Of a stretch of 64,000 nucleotides of DNA, positions 1 through 10,880 are shown one piece after another. The DNA is taken from the NCBI GenBank assembly GCA_003313425.1, contig NHZP01000007.1:372001-436000 (forward strand), in the 5' to 3' direction. The notes under the pieces are model-generated. The model was not told the DNA's origin. It did not search any database and was given only the letters and a program-made list of their open reading frames with translations. Positions within the stretch are counted from its first letter, which is position 1. Each line of letters begins with the position of its first letter. Both the position numbers and the translations under genes were made by a program. Origin of the DNA: Pseudopyrenochaeta lycopersici. Its lineage: Eukaryota; Ascomycota; Dothideomycetes; Pleosporales; Pseudopyrenochaetaceae.

Positions 1-1113
1 CCGCAAAAGCCTTTCACTAACCTATCCTGCAAGCAAATCGCTCACAGATCTGGACTTGCGGAACAATAGGCTCCTTGAAGTGCGCAATCTGCACAATCTT
101 CCGCAGCTCCAGCATCTTAATCTTGGTAAGTGTTAGGCTGATTTACTGATACCACGGAACCATCCCCCTAACGGTGAACAGACGACAACGAAATTGAAGA
201 GTTCCCCCTCTTTGACATGTCGGTCAAGCCATGCAGGTCACTTCGCTCGATTCGGCTTTGCAGAAATGGAACCTATTTGCTTGATGTCGATAGACATTTC
301 CCAAAGATAGAGTCGTTATATGTCGATGGTAATTCTCTAACGCAAGTGTCTGGTCTAGAGCATCTTCGATACCTCCGCACGTTTTCAGCGAGGGAGCAGA
401 TCTTGGCCACAGACTCTGACATGGAGATTTGCGTTAGTAATCTGGTCAGGAATCCCGAAGTACGCAACTTATACCTGTCGCTCAATCCTACGCATGGCCT
501 GGAGTTATCGCAGCATTTATTGAGCCTTCAGCGGTTGGAATTGGCTTCAATGGGGCTTAAAGAGCTGCCGAACAATTTGGGACAGCTTACGCCTAATATC
601 CGATCTGTTAATCTGAACTTCAACTCCATCAAAGATCTTAGGCCCCTCCTCAGTATCAAACGCCTCCACGAATTACTTTTGGTGGGCAACAAGCTCGAAC
701 GCCTGCGTGCCAATGCGATGGTACTTGGGAAGCTAGAAACTCTTTCGGTGCTGGATTGGCGAGACAATCCACTCACCTTACGGTTCTATGCTCCAGCATC
801 AGAGAATCGAGTCATGTCACTAAGGCAGAAACCGTCCGAAGAGCAAGTCACAGATCGCTTCGTCTTACCAGACGCAGATGCAGAAGTAGACAGTCAACAC
901 CTCTCACGACTGGACTACGAAACTCGTATTAGGCGGCGCGTTTCCGAGATGATGCTCGCGAACTTGTGCAAAAATTTGCGACAGCTGGACGGATTGCGTT
1001 TCGACAAGGCTCGAGTCCTCGTTAAGGACGATATCTGGGAACGGCTCTTGTTCTTGGGCGTTATACAACGCAAACAGCATGAGAAGGTCGACGACGACGA
1101 CGACACTCAATGA
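1..1113 (+). CDS. LRR protein, Cdc11/Nud1-like septation/mitotic-exit scaffold (C-terminal part)
   Basis: The gene enters from the left edge, so its N-terminus is missing. Reading from base 2, an exon ends at 125 before GTAAGT. An intron of 56 bp follows, and the last exon runs from 182 to the stop at 1113, giving about 351 visible residues. Leucine-rich repeats are evident (SLTDLDLRNN, LQHLNL, IRSVNLNFNSI, LHELLLVGNKL). After them comes the segment LCKNLRQLDGLRF and then DDIWERLLFLGVI. LRRs followed by a 'LDG...VW.RL..LGV' tail are characteristic of the spindle-pole-body scaffold Cdc11 (fission yeast) / Nud1 (budding yeast), which anchors the septation initiation or mitotic exit GTPase-kinase cascade. 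The family call rests on this C-terminal pattern. Another cytosolic LRR protein, such as a tubulin-folding cofactor E-like protein, is the main alternative. Confidence 0.62.
126..181 (+). other. Intron in the LRR scaffold gene
   Basis: GTAAGT donor at 126 and AG acceptor at 180-181. Removing it joins the LRR frame in phase 1 (a split Asp codon), which extends the repeat array without a break. Confidence 0.8.
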
Positions 1114-1638
1114 CGAAGGGGGCCACGTAAAACCCCCCTGGAACGAATGGACGAGTGTTGTTTGGTTGGTATTTGGAGGTGACCCCACGCTTCTTACTGA
1201 AAATTGGTTTAGCATGGCGTCTTGCATATAGTTTCAGCTGAGGCATCTTCAAGTTTTGGGAGTCACATGGAGTTTGGTTTCTTTTGTTGAAGCATTTGGT
1301 ATGTAAGCATCGTCAGGCGCAACTTTAGAAAAGCGCGAGGCGGGGTTTGTTGGCCTCTGTACGATTTAATGATCTGTATTGGTAACGAATAATCGTTGCA
1401 AACTTGCAGCATGTGATTATTACGGTCCCATTCTGGACAAAACTGTAACACGATCCACAATGTAGACACAAACCCGTTACTTTACTTGTCGCCCCCGCGC
1501 TGGGAGTCTGAAACGGTCCCACGCCAAAAGGTCCGTGCGTTGCATATACTAACTAATTGACCCTCTTCCCGTGACATTGCAATCATGAGCCCACAACTTT
1601 TCCGCTCGATATGAGCCTAACTGAATAACCTCTCAATT
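1114..1638. other. Intergenic, no gene seen
   Basis: A 525-bp spacer between two genes on the same strand. It must hold the 3' end of the LRR gene and the promoter of the UNC-45 gene. I see only short unsupported reading frames. Confidence 0.6.
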
Positions 1639-4107
1639 ATGACGACCACATCAGAGGACGAACGAGCCGTGCAGTTGGCAAAGAAAGCGGATGAGAGCAC
1701 CAAGGCGGGCGAATTAGTCGCTGCAGCTCGATATTTGCGCGAAGCTAACATCATAGCCCCAGAGCACCCGCAAATCAAAGCGGCATGGGCACTGCTAAGG
1801 CAGGAGGAGGACAAGAGTGAATTTTTGACGATATGTAAGATATGGGTTAGGACCAAGGATGAACATGACGGGGACCGAGCGTTACGGACGATGAAGTCCC
1901 ATGGCTTGAAGCAGAAAGAGGCGGAGCAAGCGATGGAGATCCTCTTCGACTTCAAAGGTGAAGACGATATCCTAGACCAGGTTACAGGCGAGCTGTTGCA
2001 GAAGCTCGGGGCGCAGACATGGCTTGCGAACGCAGTGCGGGAACAGCCGACACGCATCTACTACGAGCTTTTCGAGCGCGGAGATGATTCAATTGATGGA
2101 CTACTTAAAGTCTTGATCAATCGAGCTGTCTGGCCAGACGACAAAGCCTTTATCACGGGGCATAGAGATGTCTTCATGCTCAGTCTAGCGATGATGATGG
2201 AAGAAGCGCTCGAGCATCCCGAACGCGCGATGAAAGGCATTGCGCAGCTACTCGCTCATTTTGCCGAGCACCTGAAAGGGATTATTGACGCAGATAGCTT
2301 CGACGTTATCCTCGCATCGCTTGATATTCGACTACCACCTAAATTGCGTAGTCAGGCTACTCTTGCAAGTATCAAGTTGTTTGAATTGGCCCCTGATACC
2401 GCGGGTGAACTCATCTCGAAGTTTGTTACGCAAAGAGTGGAGAAGGGAGCGGCGAATGATTTGATCATCGCTTTCTCAGCGGCGACGGCGATTTTTCCGG
2501 TTGCGGTCACGGCTGCGGCGGCCTTGTTTCTTACGGAAGGTTTCGTTGGCACGTTGGTTCCTCTGGTGAAGAGCAACAAGTCGGCCAAATTGGAGCAGGT
2601 AACGCTAGAGCTTATCAGCGCCGCTTGCGTGGACAAGAACTGTCGTCAAGCGATCAGTCGTGATTGTAGAGATTGGCTAGAGGATCTGGTTACGGAAAGC
2701 CAGGACAAGAAACGTGCAAATCTTGCTGCACTCATTCTTGTTAAGCTGGGCGAAGAACAACCGTCTGCCGATGGACCACAGATTATCACACCAGCCAAAG
2801 TCGATCTGAGCGATCTTATCGCGAGTTTCAAGTCCATGGTCATCGGTGGGGACATCGCGGTCAAGCAAGACTCGGTGGAAGGCCTCGCATACGCCTCCCT
2901 CCAGCCCAAGATCCGAGAAGATCTTTCTAAATCGCCAAAATTCCTCAGAAAGCTCATAGAGACTATGATTGATCCGTCGTCAGCATCAAACATCCTCTTC
3001 GGGGGGCTCACTATCTTTGTTAATATCACCGCCTACCAGCCGATTCAATCCGAAGAAGAGAAACGAATGGCACAACTTAAAGCTTATGCAAATGTACAAA
3101 AGCCTTCAGGACCTGACGCGCTCCTCAACGTAGAGAATGTCGATATACGCTGCAAACGAATCCTCGACGCTGGAGCTGTGCCCCTACTTGTACATATCTG
3201 TAAGAAAGGCACCCCTTCAGTCCTTACGCAAAGTGTCCAGATTCTTTTGAGTCTGAGCAAAGACCCTAAGAATAGAGGCACAATGGCTCAGCAAGGCGCC
3301 GTGAAACTGCTGGTCCAAATTTGGGAGCACATTTCTTCTACCGATGCATCTTCCACCACAGGAACGACACCCTTCCCACCCGCGGCGCTCCCCACAGCAG
3401 CTCAAGCTCTATCTCGCCTCCTCATTAGCATTAACCCCTCTCACGTCTTCAACGCCTCTCTCCCGTCTACATCGGCCATCCGCCCGCTCATTAGCCAATT
3501 AACTCGCACTGAGTCGTCAACATGGCAGCTGAATGCCTTCGAGTCACTCCTCGCACTCACGAACCTGGCATCACTTGACCGTGAAACACAGGATCACATT
3601 ATCCGCCAATCATTTGATCAAGTAGTCGATGATCTCTTGCTCAGCAATAATACGATGATACGGCGTGCTGCCACAGAACTACTCTGTAACCTCATGGCGA
3701 GCCCGGCTTGTATCCAGAATTTCGCGGACAGCGAAACGCCGCGCTCGAAGCAGCGACTTCACCTCTTATTGGCGATGACAGATGTTGACGACTCTGCTAC
3801 CCGATCGGCTGCCGGTGGAGCACTAGCCATGTTACTCAGTATCGACATCGCTGTTCACGAGTTGTTGAAGCAAGAAAAGGGTATAGAGTTCTTGTTAGGC
3901 TTGTGCCAAGATGAGGATGATGATATTAGACACAGAGGTGTGGTGTGCCTAAGAAGTGTGGTGGAGGTTCCGGAGGGATTGGAGGCAGCAAAGAAGAAGG
4001 GCGCAGTGGAAACATTGCGTGTTGCATTAAAAGAAACGAGGAATCCAGAGGTGCTAGGGATCGGCGTTGAGACACTTAAGATTCTGTTGGGACAGGGAGA
4101 CGAGTAG
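1639..4107 (+). CDS. UNC-45/Cro1/She4 (Rng3) family myosin chaperone
   Basis: An intronless reading frame of 822 residues. The N-terminal ~60 residues form a helical, TPR-like hairpin (KKADESTKAGELVAAARYL). They are followed by the UNC-45 central domain and then by an armadillo-like UCS region in the C-terminal half (for example AGAVPLLVHICKKG, GAVKLLVQIWEHI and HRGVVCLRSVVEVPEGL). Fungal UCS proteins (She4, Cro1, Rng3) bind the motor domain of class I, II and V myosins and are needed for actin-ring assembly, endocytosis and polarity; they act in the cytosol. The length is close to that of She4 and Rng3 (roughly 750-800). The ATG at 1639 is the first in frame. The family assignment is firm, but which myosins it serves cannot be seen. 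Confidence 0.85.
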   Translation: MTTTSEDERAVQLAKKADESTKAGELVAAARYLREANIIAPEHPQIKAAWALLRQEEDKSEFLTICKIWVRTKDEHDGDRALRTMKSHGLKQKEAEQAMEILFDFKGEDDILDQVTGELLQKLGAQTWLANAVREQPTRIYYELFERGDDSIDGLLKVLINRAVWPDDKAFITGHRDVFMLSLAMMMEEALEHPERAMKGIAQLLAHFAEHLKGIIDADSFDVILASLDIRLPPKLRSQATLASIKLFELAPDTAGELISKFVTQRVEKGAANDLIIAFSAATAIFPVAVTAAAALFLTEGFVGTLVPLVKSNKSAKLEQVTLELISAACVDKNCRQAISRDCRDWLEDLVTESQDKKRANLAALILVKLGEEQPSADGPQIITPAKVDLSDLIASFKSMVIGGDIAVKQDSVEGLAYASLQPKIREDLSKSPKFLRKLIETMIDPSSASNILFGGLTIFVNITAYQPIQSEEEKRMAQLKAYANVQKPSGPDALLNVENVDIRCKRILDAGAVPLLVHICKKGTPSVLTQSVQILLSLSKDPKNRGTMAQQGAVKLLVQIWEHISSTDASSTTGTTPFPPAALPTAAQALSRLLISINPSHVFNASLPSTSAIRPLISQLTRTESSTWQLNAFESLLALTNLASLDRETQDHIIRQSFDQVVDDLLLSNNTMIRRAATELLCNLMASPACIQNFADSETPRSKQRLHLLLAMTDVDDSATRSAAGGALAMLLSIDIAVHELLKQEKGIEFLLGLCQDEDDDIRHRGVVCLRSVVEVPEGLEAAKKKGAVETLRVALKETRNPEVLGIGVETLKILLGQGDE

Positions 4108-5321
4108 GACAACTAGAGGATGCGCCATGGCTGTAGCAACAGTGCATGGCTGCTACTGACGCATGTCAAATTACGAAACACACATACGGCTTCAAGATTT
4201 TTGTATTTTATTGACGTTGTCTCCCTTCAGCATTGTGCAAGAAAACAGTAGCGAAGCATAAGAATCCTTTTTCTGATTAGCAAGATCAAGCACCTAGAGC
4301 TTCAGTGTATAGGGCCTTGGCTCTTGCCAAACATAGCCCTACGTATTCTTGGTCCCAAGATGCATCCTCACTTTGAGCAAGATACTCGGATCCGAACGCA
4401 AAAGCGGGCTGTGGGATCGACATGTAGGATATAGGAATATCAATATTCATGTAGGTATCGACTGATATGACGTAGCGCCAATTTGCTTGACATAAGCTGC
4501 TGTGTGCTTACTCACAGCCTTGCAGATGCATGGCTTGTGGCATGGCCAATGGTCGACGAGCTTAGGATCCGGGAGTAGTGAACACGAGTACGGACGCGGT
4601 TTGGCCCGCCGAATGCATCAATTCAGACAACTATGAAGGATTCCCGCATTCACACCGCTAGCTATATGCCAGTCTGAACTGGGCTTCCTGTAACATACAT
4701 TCTAATTTTGAATGCGCCCGCATGGTACTAACGACGAAGAAATACTATTTCTAGCCCGGGGAGACAGCGTAGGATCGGTGTTTCCTTGCTGAATACCAAG
4801 ATTTCACCCTCCTACAAAATTCTTGGGGTTAGCTTTGCAGCTTTTTTACTATATACAAACTTGCAGCATGCACCTCTCACGAGAGCCTACTAACCCAGGT
4901 CCTGTATCGTGTCCCAAGCCTACGTTCCTGCTGCCTGAACTTTGGCTTACTCCTCCACCCACAGTATTGTGTCATCAGTTAAGCTTCCCTTGACACCCTC
5001 TGGCATGCAACAATGGATCCTAATCCGACTTGGAACTTCCCACGTGTCTTCTGAAAAAGGCTTATCGGTCCCGGTTGGCTAGCCAAATCCATACACCATG
5101 GGGGATTACTATGCGCCCTACAAGACGTCTTACGTGCTACAAGCTGAGTATGGGAGTGCATACCTCTTTGACGTGCGTCGGGCTCGTGCTGCGGTGGCAG
5201 GGGCCGTAGTAATGTTTCGGTGTGCTTGGGTGAGCAGATGTGTTATGAGCGGGCAGCATGTCGCGGACCTTTTTTCCATCGTTTGCTCCACCCGTTTTAC
5301 TAGCACTTTTGTCATTCACAC
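4108..5321. other. Intergenic, promoter of the Pth11-like gene
   Basis: A 1.2-kb spacer. The only notable item is an ATG in a strong context (ACCATGG, A of the ATG at 5098) that opens a 78-codon frame overlapping the next gene's start out of frame. It is either an upstream ORF or an alternative first exon (see findings). Confidence 0.5.
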
Positions 5322-6550
5322 ATGGCTGAACTAAAGTATAGCGGGGCTACGCTTGTCACAACGGTGCTGGCCCTTGGAGGCTTCACACTAGCCATCTTTG
5401 CTCTTCGCATGTGGTTTAGGATAAGCCGCCGGAAATACGATGCTTCAGATACAATGCTCGTAGCCGCCGTAGTACGTATTCTAATCCATTATTCATCCTT
5501 GTGCGGTATTATGAGTGGATGTACTGATCAGAGAACTAGGTCTGCGGTATCGTCCAAAGTGCCATCTACCTTATCCTCGTCTTTGACTACGACCATGGGA
5601 AACACAAGGCCGACATACCTGTCTCGATCCGCACGTCTACATGGCCACCTAAACTCCTCTTCATCAACCAGATCGTCTTCAAGCTCACGACGCCGCTATG
5701 CAAACTGTCGCTTTGCCTGCTCTACCGCACTATGTGTGCAACATCGACCGGGCGAATGATCGATAGAACACGCATCGCTATCTGGGCAACGATCTCCCTC
5801 ATCGTCGGTGTATATAGTTCTGCACTTCTCGTGAGCATCTTTCAATGCCGGCCCGTTAGCAAAACATGGGAGCCGAAAACCCCAGGATCATGTGTGGATT
5901 TGACGCAGTTTCGGTATAGCACTGCCGCTTTCAATATCATCACCAGCGTCATGGTCATTACGCTTCCAATACCCGTGCTGCTGAAGCTCAAGCAGCAGCG
6001 CCCGGAGATCAAACAGCTCCTCGGCCTCATCCTCCTAGGACTCTTGCACACCAGTCTCACCATCGCCCGCTTTGTGATTATGTTCTACCCCGACCCGTTG
6101 ACAAAGACGGAACCGCAATACGGATGGATCCCTAGTTGGAGTCTTGCTGTAGGTGAAATGAACGCCAACATTCTCTTTGCCACGCTTGTGGTCATGAGAC
6201 CTGCATTCCAGGCGGTATATCACGCTCTCTGTCCGCGACGCAAAGCTTCAGGAAAGAGCCTGGAAAGCTCCAGGGCAGACAGCATGATGGACTCTGCGAT
6301 TGGCAGGTTTCGCGATGCGTGGGAGAGGCGGAATAGGAAGCGAGTCAGCGAGACATATATTTTGGAAACAACAGAGTTCAGCGTGTTAGAAAGTGTTGCA
6401 GAGCCTGAAACTTGGGGCACGAAGACATCAAAAAAGGGCCAGAGTGGGTCAGTGCCTGAAGGCAGCGGAGACGATATGGCGTCGCAGATAGAGAGAGGAG
6501 AAATGTTCAAGGGACCGGGTGATAAGGTCGAGAATGTAGCCGTAACGTAA
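5322..6550 (+). CDS. Pth11-like seven-helix membrane protein (fungal rhodopsin-domain family)
   Basis: Two exons, 5322-5471 and 5540-6550, joined in phase 0 across a 68-bp intron with a GTACGT donor. The product is 386 residues. Hydrophobic segments give about seven transmembrane helices (for example TLVTTVLALGGFTLAIFALR, IWATISLIVGVYSSALLVSI, and AAFNIITSVMVITLPIPVLL). The family hallmarks are present: a YDASDTMLV stretch after helix 1, FINQIVFKLTTPLCKLSLCL, a QCRPV loop with Cys, and the 'LPIPVL..L.....K..LLGLILLGLL' block. Members are plasma-membrane proteins related to Magnaporthe Pth11, some of which sense surfaces or host cues; ligands are mostly unknown. The ~115-residue charged cytoplasmic tail is low-complexity. 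The ATG at 5322 is assumed; an in-phase upstream exon from 5098 would add about 31 residues. Confidence 0.8.
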
Positions 6551-7249
6551 AAATGTACAGCATATAGGCAGCATCGTAGAATGCAAAAAGAGGAGCAAAA
6601 ATAGCAAAATACCAGTTGATGCCCCAGCCCACCACACGCCCCCCAACCTCAACGGGAGTAATCCAGCGCCGCCGTCCCGTGGTGAATGCCCGACTGCAGA
6701 ATTTCTTCCCTCGTCAAAGTTGCATTCATTGCTTAGGTCCATCCAGCATCCCTGGTTACCCGAGGGAGTGAAAGTTGAACACCACGAGACTCGAACTGGG
6801 CTCCTGTGAAGGTGGCGACAGGGAGGTGTATGGGGATGACGGAAAACCTTCTGGCGAAGACCCGCTACAGGTGGCAGAAATCGAAAATTAAAGGAATTAT
6901 ATTCTACACAAAAACGTGCTGTGTTATTGATCTTTTGGTGATTGAAGACTTGGTTTCTTTCAAAGGGTTTGTGGGTGGTCTGAGCTTCACGAGGCGTGGC
7001 TGGAGGATTCAAAGCGGGGTTATTTGTGGCTGGTATGTGGTCTAAGAGATCGTGGATTGCATTCGCTAGTACTCGTACACCACCTCCTTGCTTGTCACAA
7101 CTATGTGCAAACGCGCGAATAGGAAATTTAAGAAATACGCTGATAGACGCCTTGAAACATATGCAATGCTTAACATGATCTAAGAAACGATTGATGCCGC
7201 TTTCCCGTATACACACTCCCTTCATGCAATGCTTTCTTCCTAAACATAT
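6551..7249. other. Intergenic between convergent genes
   Basis: A 699-bp spacer holding the 3' ends of the Pth11-like and Mch1-like genes. A tRNA B-box-like string at 6787-6797 was examined and rejected. No supported gene. Confidence 0.6.
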
Positions 7250-9088
7250 CTACACAGCAACGCCCCTTCTCTTCCACCCACCCGGCCCTCTCCAAGCCCA
7301 GACCCACAAACCCATAGCAATCCAGACTGAGATGGTCATGGCCCAGAATGTCGATGCGTAGCACGCTTTACCGTGACAAAGCACATCTTCCGGGTCTTGC
7401 TCGATGCCTGCAGCACTGCGTGCGGCTTTTTGGTACACCATTGCATAGACTGCACCCCATAGAGTCGCTCCGGCAGCTGGGGTCATAGCTAAGATGCCCC
7501 AGTTTGTGCCAAAGTTCTCAACACCCCAGACAACGGAAACGACGATGGGTGTCAGGCTGAACAGGGCGCCGTAGCCTGCGCCGATGAGTGCAGAAACGGC
7601 GGCGAAGCGTTCAGCGTGGTTTTGCACCCACCCGCTTGCTAGGAGGAGCTGTCCCAAGGACAGGATGAATGCGAAGGTCAATAGGAACGTGACGCGAGAC
7701 ACGGTGAATCTCCGTGGTTGCTCGAGAGGCGGAAGAGAGGCCAATGAGTTGGCGATTGAGTCTGGGCCACGGCGGTGCTGGTGTGTTGGCGCGGCGGGAG
7801 CGAGTACGTCGGACAATGTGCCAGTAATCACGCGAGCGAGGGTCGATGTTATAGCAACAATGGAGACGTGCGTTGCTGGCGACGTGTTTGTGGATACGTG
7901 TGGAGGCGTGAGAGTATTGATGATGGTACCAAGGTTGTTGATGAAAGCTTCTCCAGGCCCAGTTACGAGGAAGAAACCTCCTGCGAGCCACCACATTGTA
8001 GGGTCCATGATGTATCGACGAGTCTCCTCGTTCAACAACCATGTCTTCTTCCGCGCCTCCTCTTCTGCCTTCGCTTTCAGACGTTCAGCCTCAGACTGTA
8101 GGAAGTCAAAGGTTGAATCGGACAGGTCGTGGGTCGCCATTGTGCCATATCCGTGATGATTGGCAGCCTGGGTGAAGAATTCGTCATGAGGTAACAGACC
8201 AGATCTCTCCAGCTCGTCTATTGCCTCGTCAATCATCTCTTCCTCATCCATGATGCGCAGCGTGAAGAAGCCGACTGAGCCTACGCTGAGCAGCAATATG
8301 CCCAGGAACAGGAAAAAGCGAAAGACGTCCACGTCTCCTTTGCTGCCGTCTGTGTTCCTCACATAGAGGAGCCGACTTGCAACTTGGCTCTGCCACATGC
8401 CACTCAGGCCGAAGGCGGCAATCGGTACTGCAAGTGCAATACCTTTTGCGTTCCCACGGCCAAAGTTCTTTGCGCACGTTGTCACTGCGGACAGGTACAT
8501 GCAGCTCGTGCCCGTGCCAATCGCAAAGAATGCCAGCACCATGACGCCAAACGGCCAGCCATGGCCGCCTGCAGACGGGGGAGGGCCGCTCCTGTATGTA
8601 AATGCAGCCAGCAGATAGCCAAAACCGAAGAGGCCCCCAGAAAGAGCGGACGGGAAGCCTGGGCCTAGACGATCGCAGAGATAGCCGAACAGAGGGACGA
8701 GCAGGTAGAGGCCGAGCTCAGCGCCAATGGAGACGATGTTGACCTGCACCTGTGTATAGTGCAGGTTCGACTGGAACAAGTGGCCGTACAGCGAGTAGGC
8801 GGTGATGCTACCAGCGCAGAGGCAGTTGACAATGGCCCAGGCAAAGCTCAGCCATCGCGCGAAGACGCGCTGCAAGCGCTCGCGGTCGCGCTCCATGATG
8901 CCCTCAGCGACCTGCTCGAAGAAGCTGCCGGCGTAGCTCGTGTCCTGGCTCTGACTCTGGCGGGGCGAGTCGGTGTCGTTGTCGGGGCTTAGTAGCGGAC
9001 GGCGCGGGGAGTTTGGTGGCAGGTAGTCGAGCTTGTCGATGCCTGTGATGCCATTGCCGCTGCTTCGCTTCGAGGATGACGGAGACAT
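7250..9088 (-). CDS. mch1: Mch1-like major facilitator superfamily transporter
   Basis: A single exon of 612 residues starting at the ATG at 9088. A polar N-terminus of about 80 residues precedes two sets of six transmembrane helices separated by a charged loop (DEEEMIDEAIDELERSG to the EARKKTWLLNEETRRYI stretch). Diagnostic segments are WAIVNCLCAGSITAYSLYGH, GYLCDRLGP, and TGPGEAFINNLGTIINTLTP, which match the Mch1 branch of the nodulin-like/monocarboxylate-porter-like MFS. Yeast Mch1 sits in the vacuolar membrane and does not transport monocarboxylates; the substrate is unknown. The gene is divergent from rrp42 across 347 bp. Confidence 0.78.
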   Translation of the reverse strand: MSPSSSKRSSGNGITGIDKLDYLPPNSPRRPLLSPDNDTDSPRQSQSQDTSYAGSFFEQVAEGIMERDRERLQRVFARWLSFAWAIVNCLCAGSITAYSLYGHLFQSNLHYTQVQVNIVSIGAELGLYLLVPLFGYLCDRLGPGFPSALSGGLFGFGYLLAAFTYRSGPPPSAGGHGWPFGVMVLAFFAIGTGTSCMYLSAVTTCAKNFGRGNAKGIALAVPIAAFGLSGMWQSQVASRLLYVRNTDGSKGDVDVFRFFLFLGILLLSVGSVGFFTLRIMDEEEMIDEAIDELERSGLLPHDEFFTQAANHHGYGTMATHDLSDSTFDFLQSEAERLKAKAEEEARKKTWLLNEETRRYIMDPTMWWLAGGFFLVTGPGEAFINNLGTIINTLTPPHVSTNTSPATHVSIVAITSTLARVITGTLSDVLAPAAPTHQHRRGPDSIANSLASLPPLEQPRRFTVSRVTFLLTFAFILSLGQLLLASGWVQNHAERFAAVSALIGAGYGALFSLTPIVVSVVWGVENFGTNWGILAMTPAAGATLWGAVYAMVYQKAARSAAGIEQDPEDVLCHGKACYASTFWAMTISVWIAMGLWVWAWRGPGGWKRRGVAV

Positions 9089-9435
9089 GCCAGGCCGCTG
9101 TGGGACGTGTGACAGGGTGACAGGGTGGCGTCGATCAGAGTATCATGGCTGCCTGGTAACAATATATGTATCAATGACGACCGGGAGGCTCGCGGCTAGG
9201 GCACGCAAGCAATCAAATGGGGCTGCTCCGACGGAACACGGCCAGCGGTCTAGCGGACAGCACTTGGACTGCAGGTTGGTGCTGTCGCGGCACCTTGACG
9301 CCATGTCGGCAGGGAGTGACGCTGCCGCCCGCCAATAGCCGACGCGCACTAGTTTGCTATCGAAACAAAGGCTCAAGAAAATGAACAAGAGCAAACACTC
9401 CGTCTCGACCACCCGTTAGCCGCACAACCGACGCA
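9089..9435. promoter_or_regulatory. Divergent promoter region, mch1-like / rrp42
   Basis: A 347-bp spacer between two start codons pointing away from each other. It must contain both promoters. I did not identify a TATA box or a specific site. Confidence 0.5.
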
Positions 9436-10566
9436 ATGGCTCCGCAGCAGGCCGCCCTCGTCAACCTGTCGCCGGCCGAGCTGTCGTTTCTGCGGTCCAC
9501 CCTGTCACAAACGCCGCCAATCCGCCTCGATGTCACCAAAGGGCCTCGCGACTTTCGCTCCATGCGCGCAGAGTATGACGTCCTGCCTAGCGCTAATGGC
9601 AGTGCACGCATAGCTCTTGAAGATGGGACTGAAGCGCTGGTAGGCGTCAAGGCCGAGGTGGACAAGTCACCCCAGCGGCCGACGCTGGGGGAGCAAGGAG
9701 ATGTGCGCATGGGAAATAGTGACGAGACGGATGAAAGCACTGGCAAGGGACAAAACTCGTGGCTCGAGATGAGCGTCGAGGTGCCGGGATTCCGCGACGA
9801 CGATGCGCTGCCTGTGTTCCTTGCTTCAATGCTCACCGAGAGCTTGCTGGCTAGTGGCGAGCTCCGAGACCGACTGTACATCAACAGGCGCTACCACTGG
9901 AAGCTCTACGTAGACGTGAGTTGCCCAGTGTGTCCTGACCAAGCCTCGCTCACAATGCAATAGATCCTGCTCCTGTCCCCGCCTCTGTCTTACCCGCTCG
10001 CCCTCCTCTCCATGACCACCCACCTCGCGCTTCTCACCACCCATCTCCCCGCCCTCAAGTCGGAGAAGGACGAAGACCCGCTATTCGATGATGATTGGGA
10101 CGCCTCCGTGCCTCTATACCCTAAGCAGCCCGGCAAGAGCTCCAGTACCTCCCACGGCAAGCCACCCGTCATCATACTCGCAATGGCAGTCGGGCCAAAC
10201 ATCATCTTCGATCCTTGCAAGGAAGAGCTAGCAGTAGCAGACGCCGTCCTCGCTATTGCATGCACAAACGCTAAATCAGCATCTGCCGGTGCACAAATCG
10301 TCTCGATAAGATCCATCGACCCCCCATCTCATCTCACTCCGCCTGGTGTCCCAAACTCGATGAATTCTGCCACTGGTGGAACCGTCCCAACCTCTAGCGC
10401 CGATGCACTCACGCAAAGAGAGCTTTTGGCGAATTCAGGCGTCTGGACGCCTCCGCGGGGCGGCATGAAACGAGGCTTGATCTCGCAAGTGACCAAGACA
10501 GTGGTAGAGAAGGGTGGAGTAGCCGAAGAGGTCATCAGTGCTTTGGCGGCGATAGAGGTTGGCTGA
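9436..10566 (+). CDS. rrp42: Exosome complex component Rrp42 (RNase PH fold)
   Basis: Exons 9436-9915 and 9964-10566 are separated by a 48-bp intron (GTGAGT...TAG) in phase 0, giving 360 residues. The N-terminus LSPAELSFLRSTLSQ...IRLDVTKGPRDFRSMRAEYD and the motif GTEALVGVKAEV are typical of the non-catalytic RNase PH-like ring subunit Rrp42. Further conserved blocks are the WKLYVDILLLSPPLSYPLAL junction, PVIILAMAVGPNIIFDPCKEE and ISALAAI. The protein is one of six ring subunits of the 3'-5' RNA exosome in nucleus and cytoplasm. Relative to yeast Rrp42 (about 265 aa) it carries insertions (residues ~75-110 and ~285-325), which are common in filamentous fungi. The frame across the intron makes a continuous conserved strand, so the splice call is secure. 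Confidence 0.88.
9916..9963 (+). other. Intron in rrp42
   Basis: 48 bp, GTGAGT donor and CAATAG acceptor. Removing it restores the conserved 'YVD-ILLLSPP' strand of the RNase PH fold. Confidence 0.85.
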
Positions 10567-10880
10567 AATCGCTGACGATAGCATACAATGATATAGCCAT
10601 ACATCTCAGGACGTGGTAGAAAATTAAGCAAGGAATGCGGAAGCATTGAGCCTTGGACGCCCAGGCGAAAACATCAGCTTTTCTGGCTGTGGCAGGGCCG
10701 ACACAAGGTGATTTAATGAGCAATATCTCATCATCACCAGCACCAACCCGGCTGCGGCTTGTCGCACAAGAGCGACAATAGGGCTGGAAGGAGACCTGAC
10801 TCCCTAACGCGGGGTCATAGCATGTTCATATTTCATCTAAGGCCAGGTACTCCAATCCTCACACGCATGCCTTGCGCTTC
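10567..10880. other. Intergenic between convergent genes
   Basis: A 314-bp spacer between the stops of rrp42 and the first F-box gene. Nothing else seen. Confidence 0.6.

Noticed and set aside
6787..6797. tRNA B-box-like string on the minus strand
   Set aside because: The flanking bases do not form a T stem, and no acceptor or anticodon stem can be drawn.
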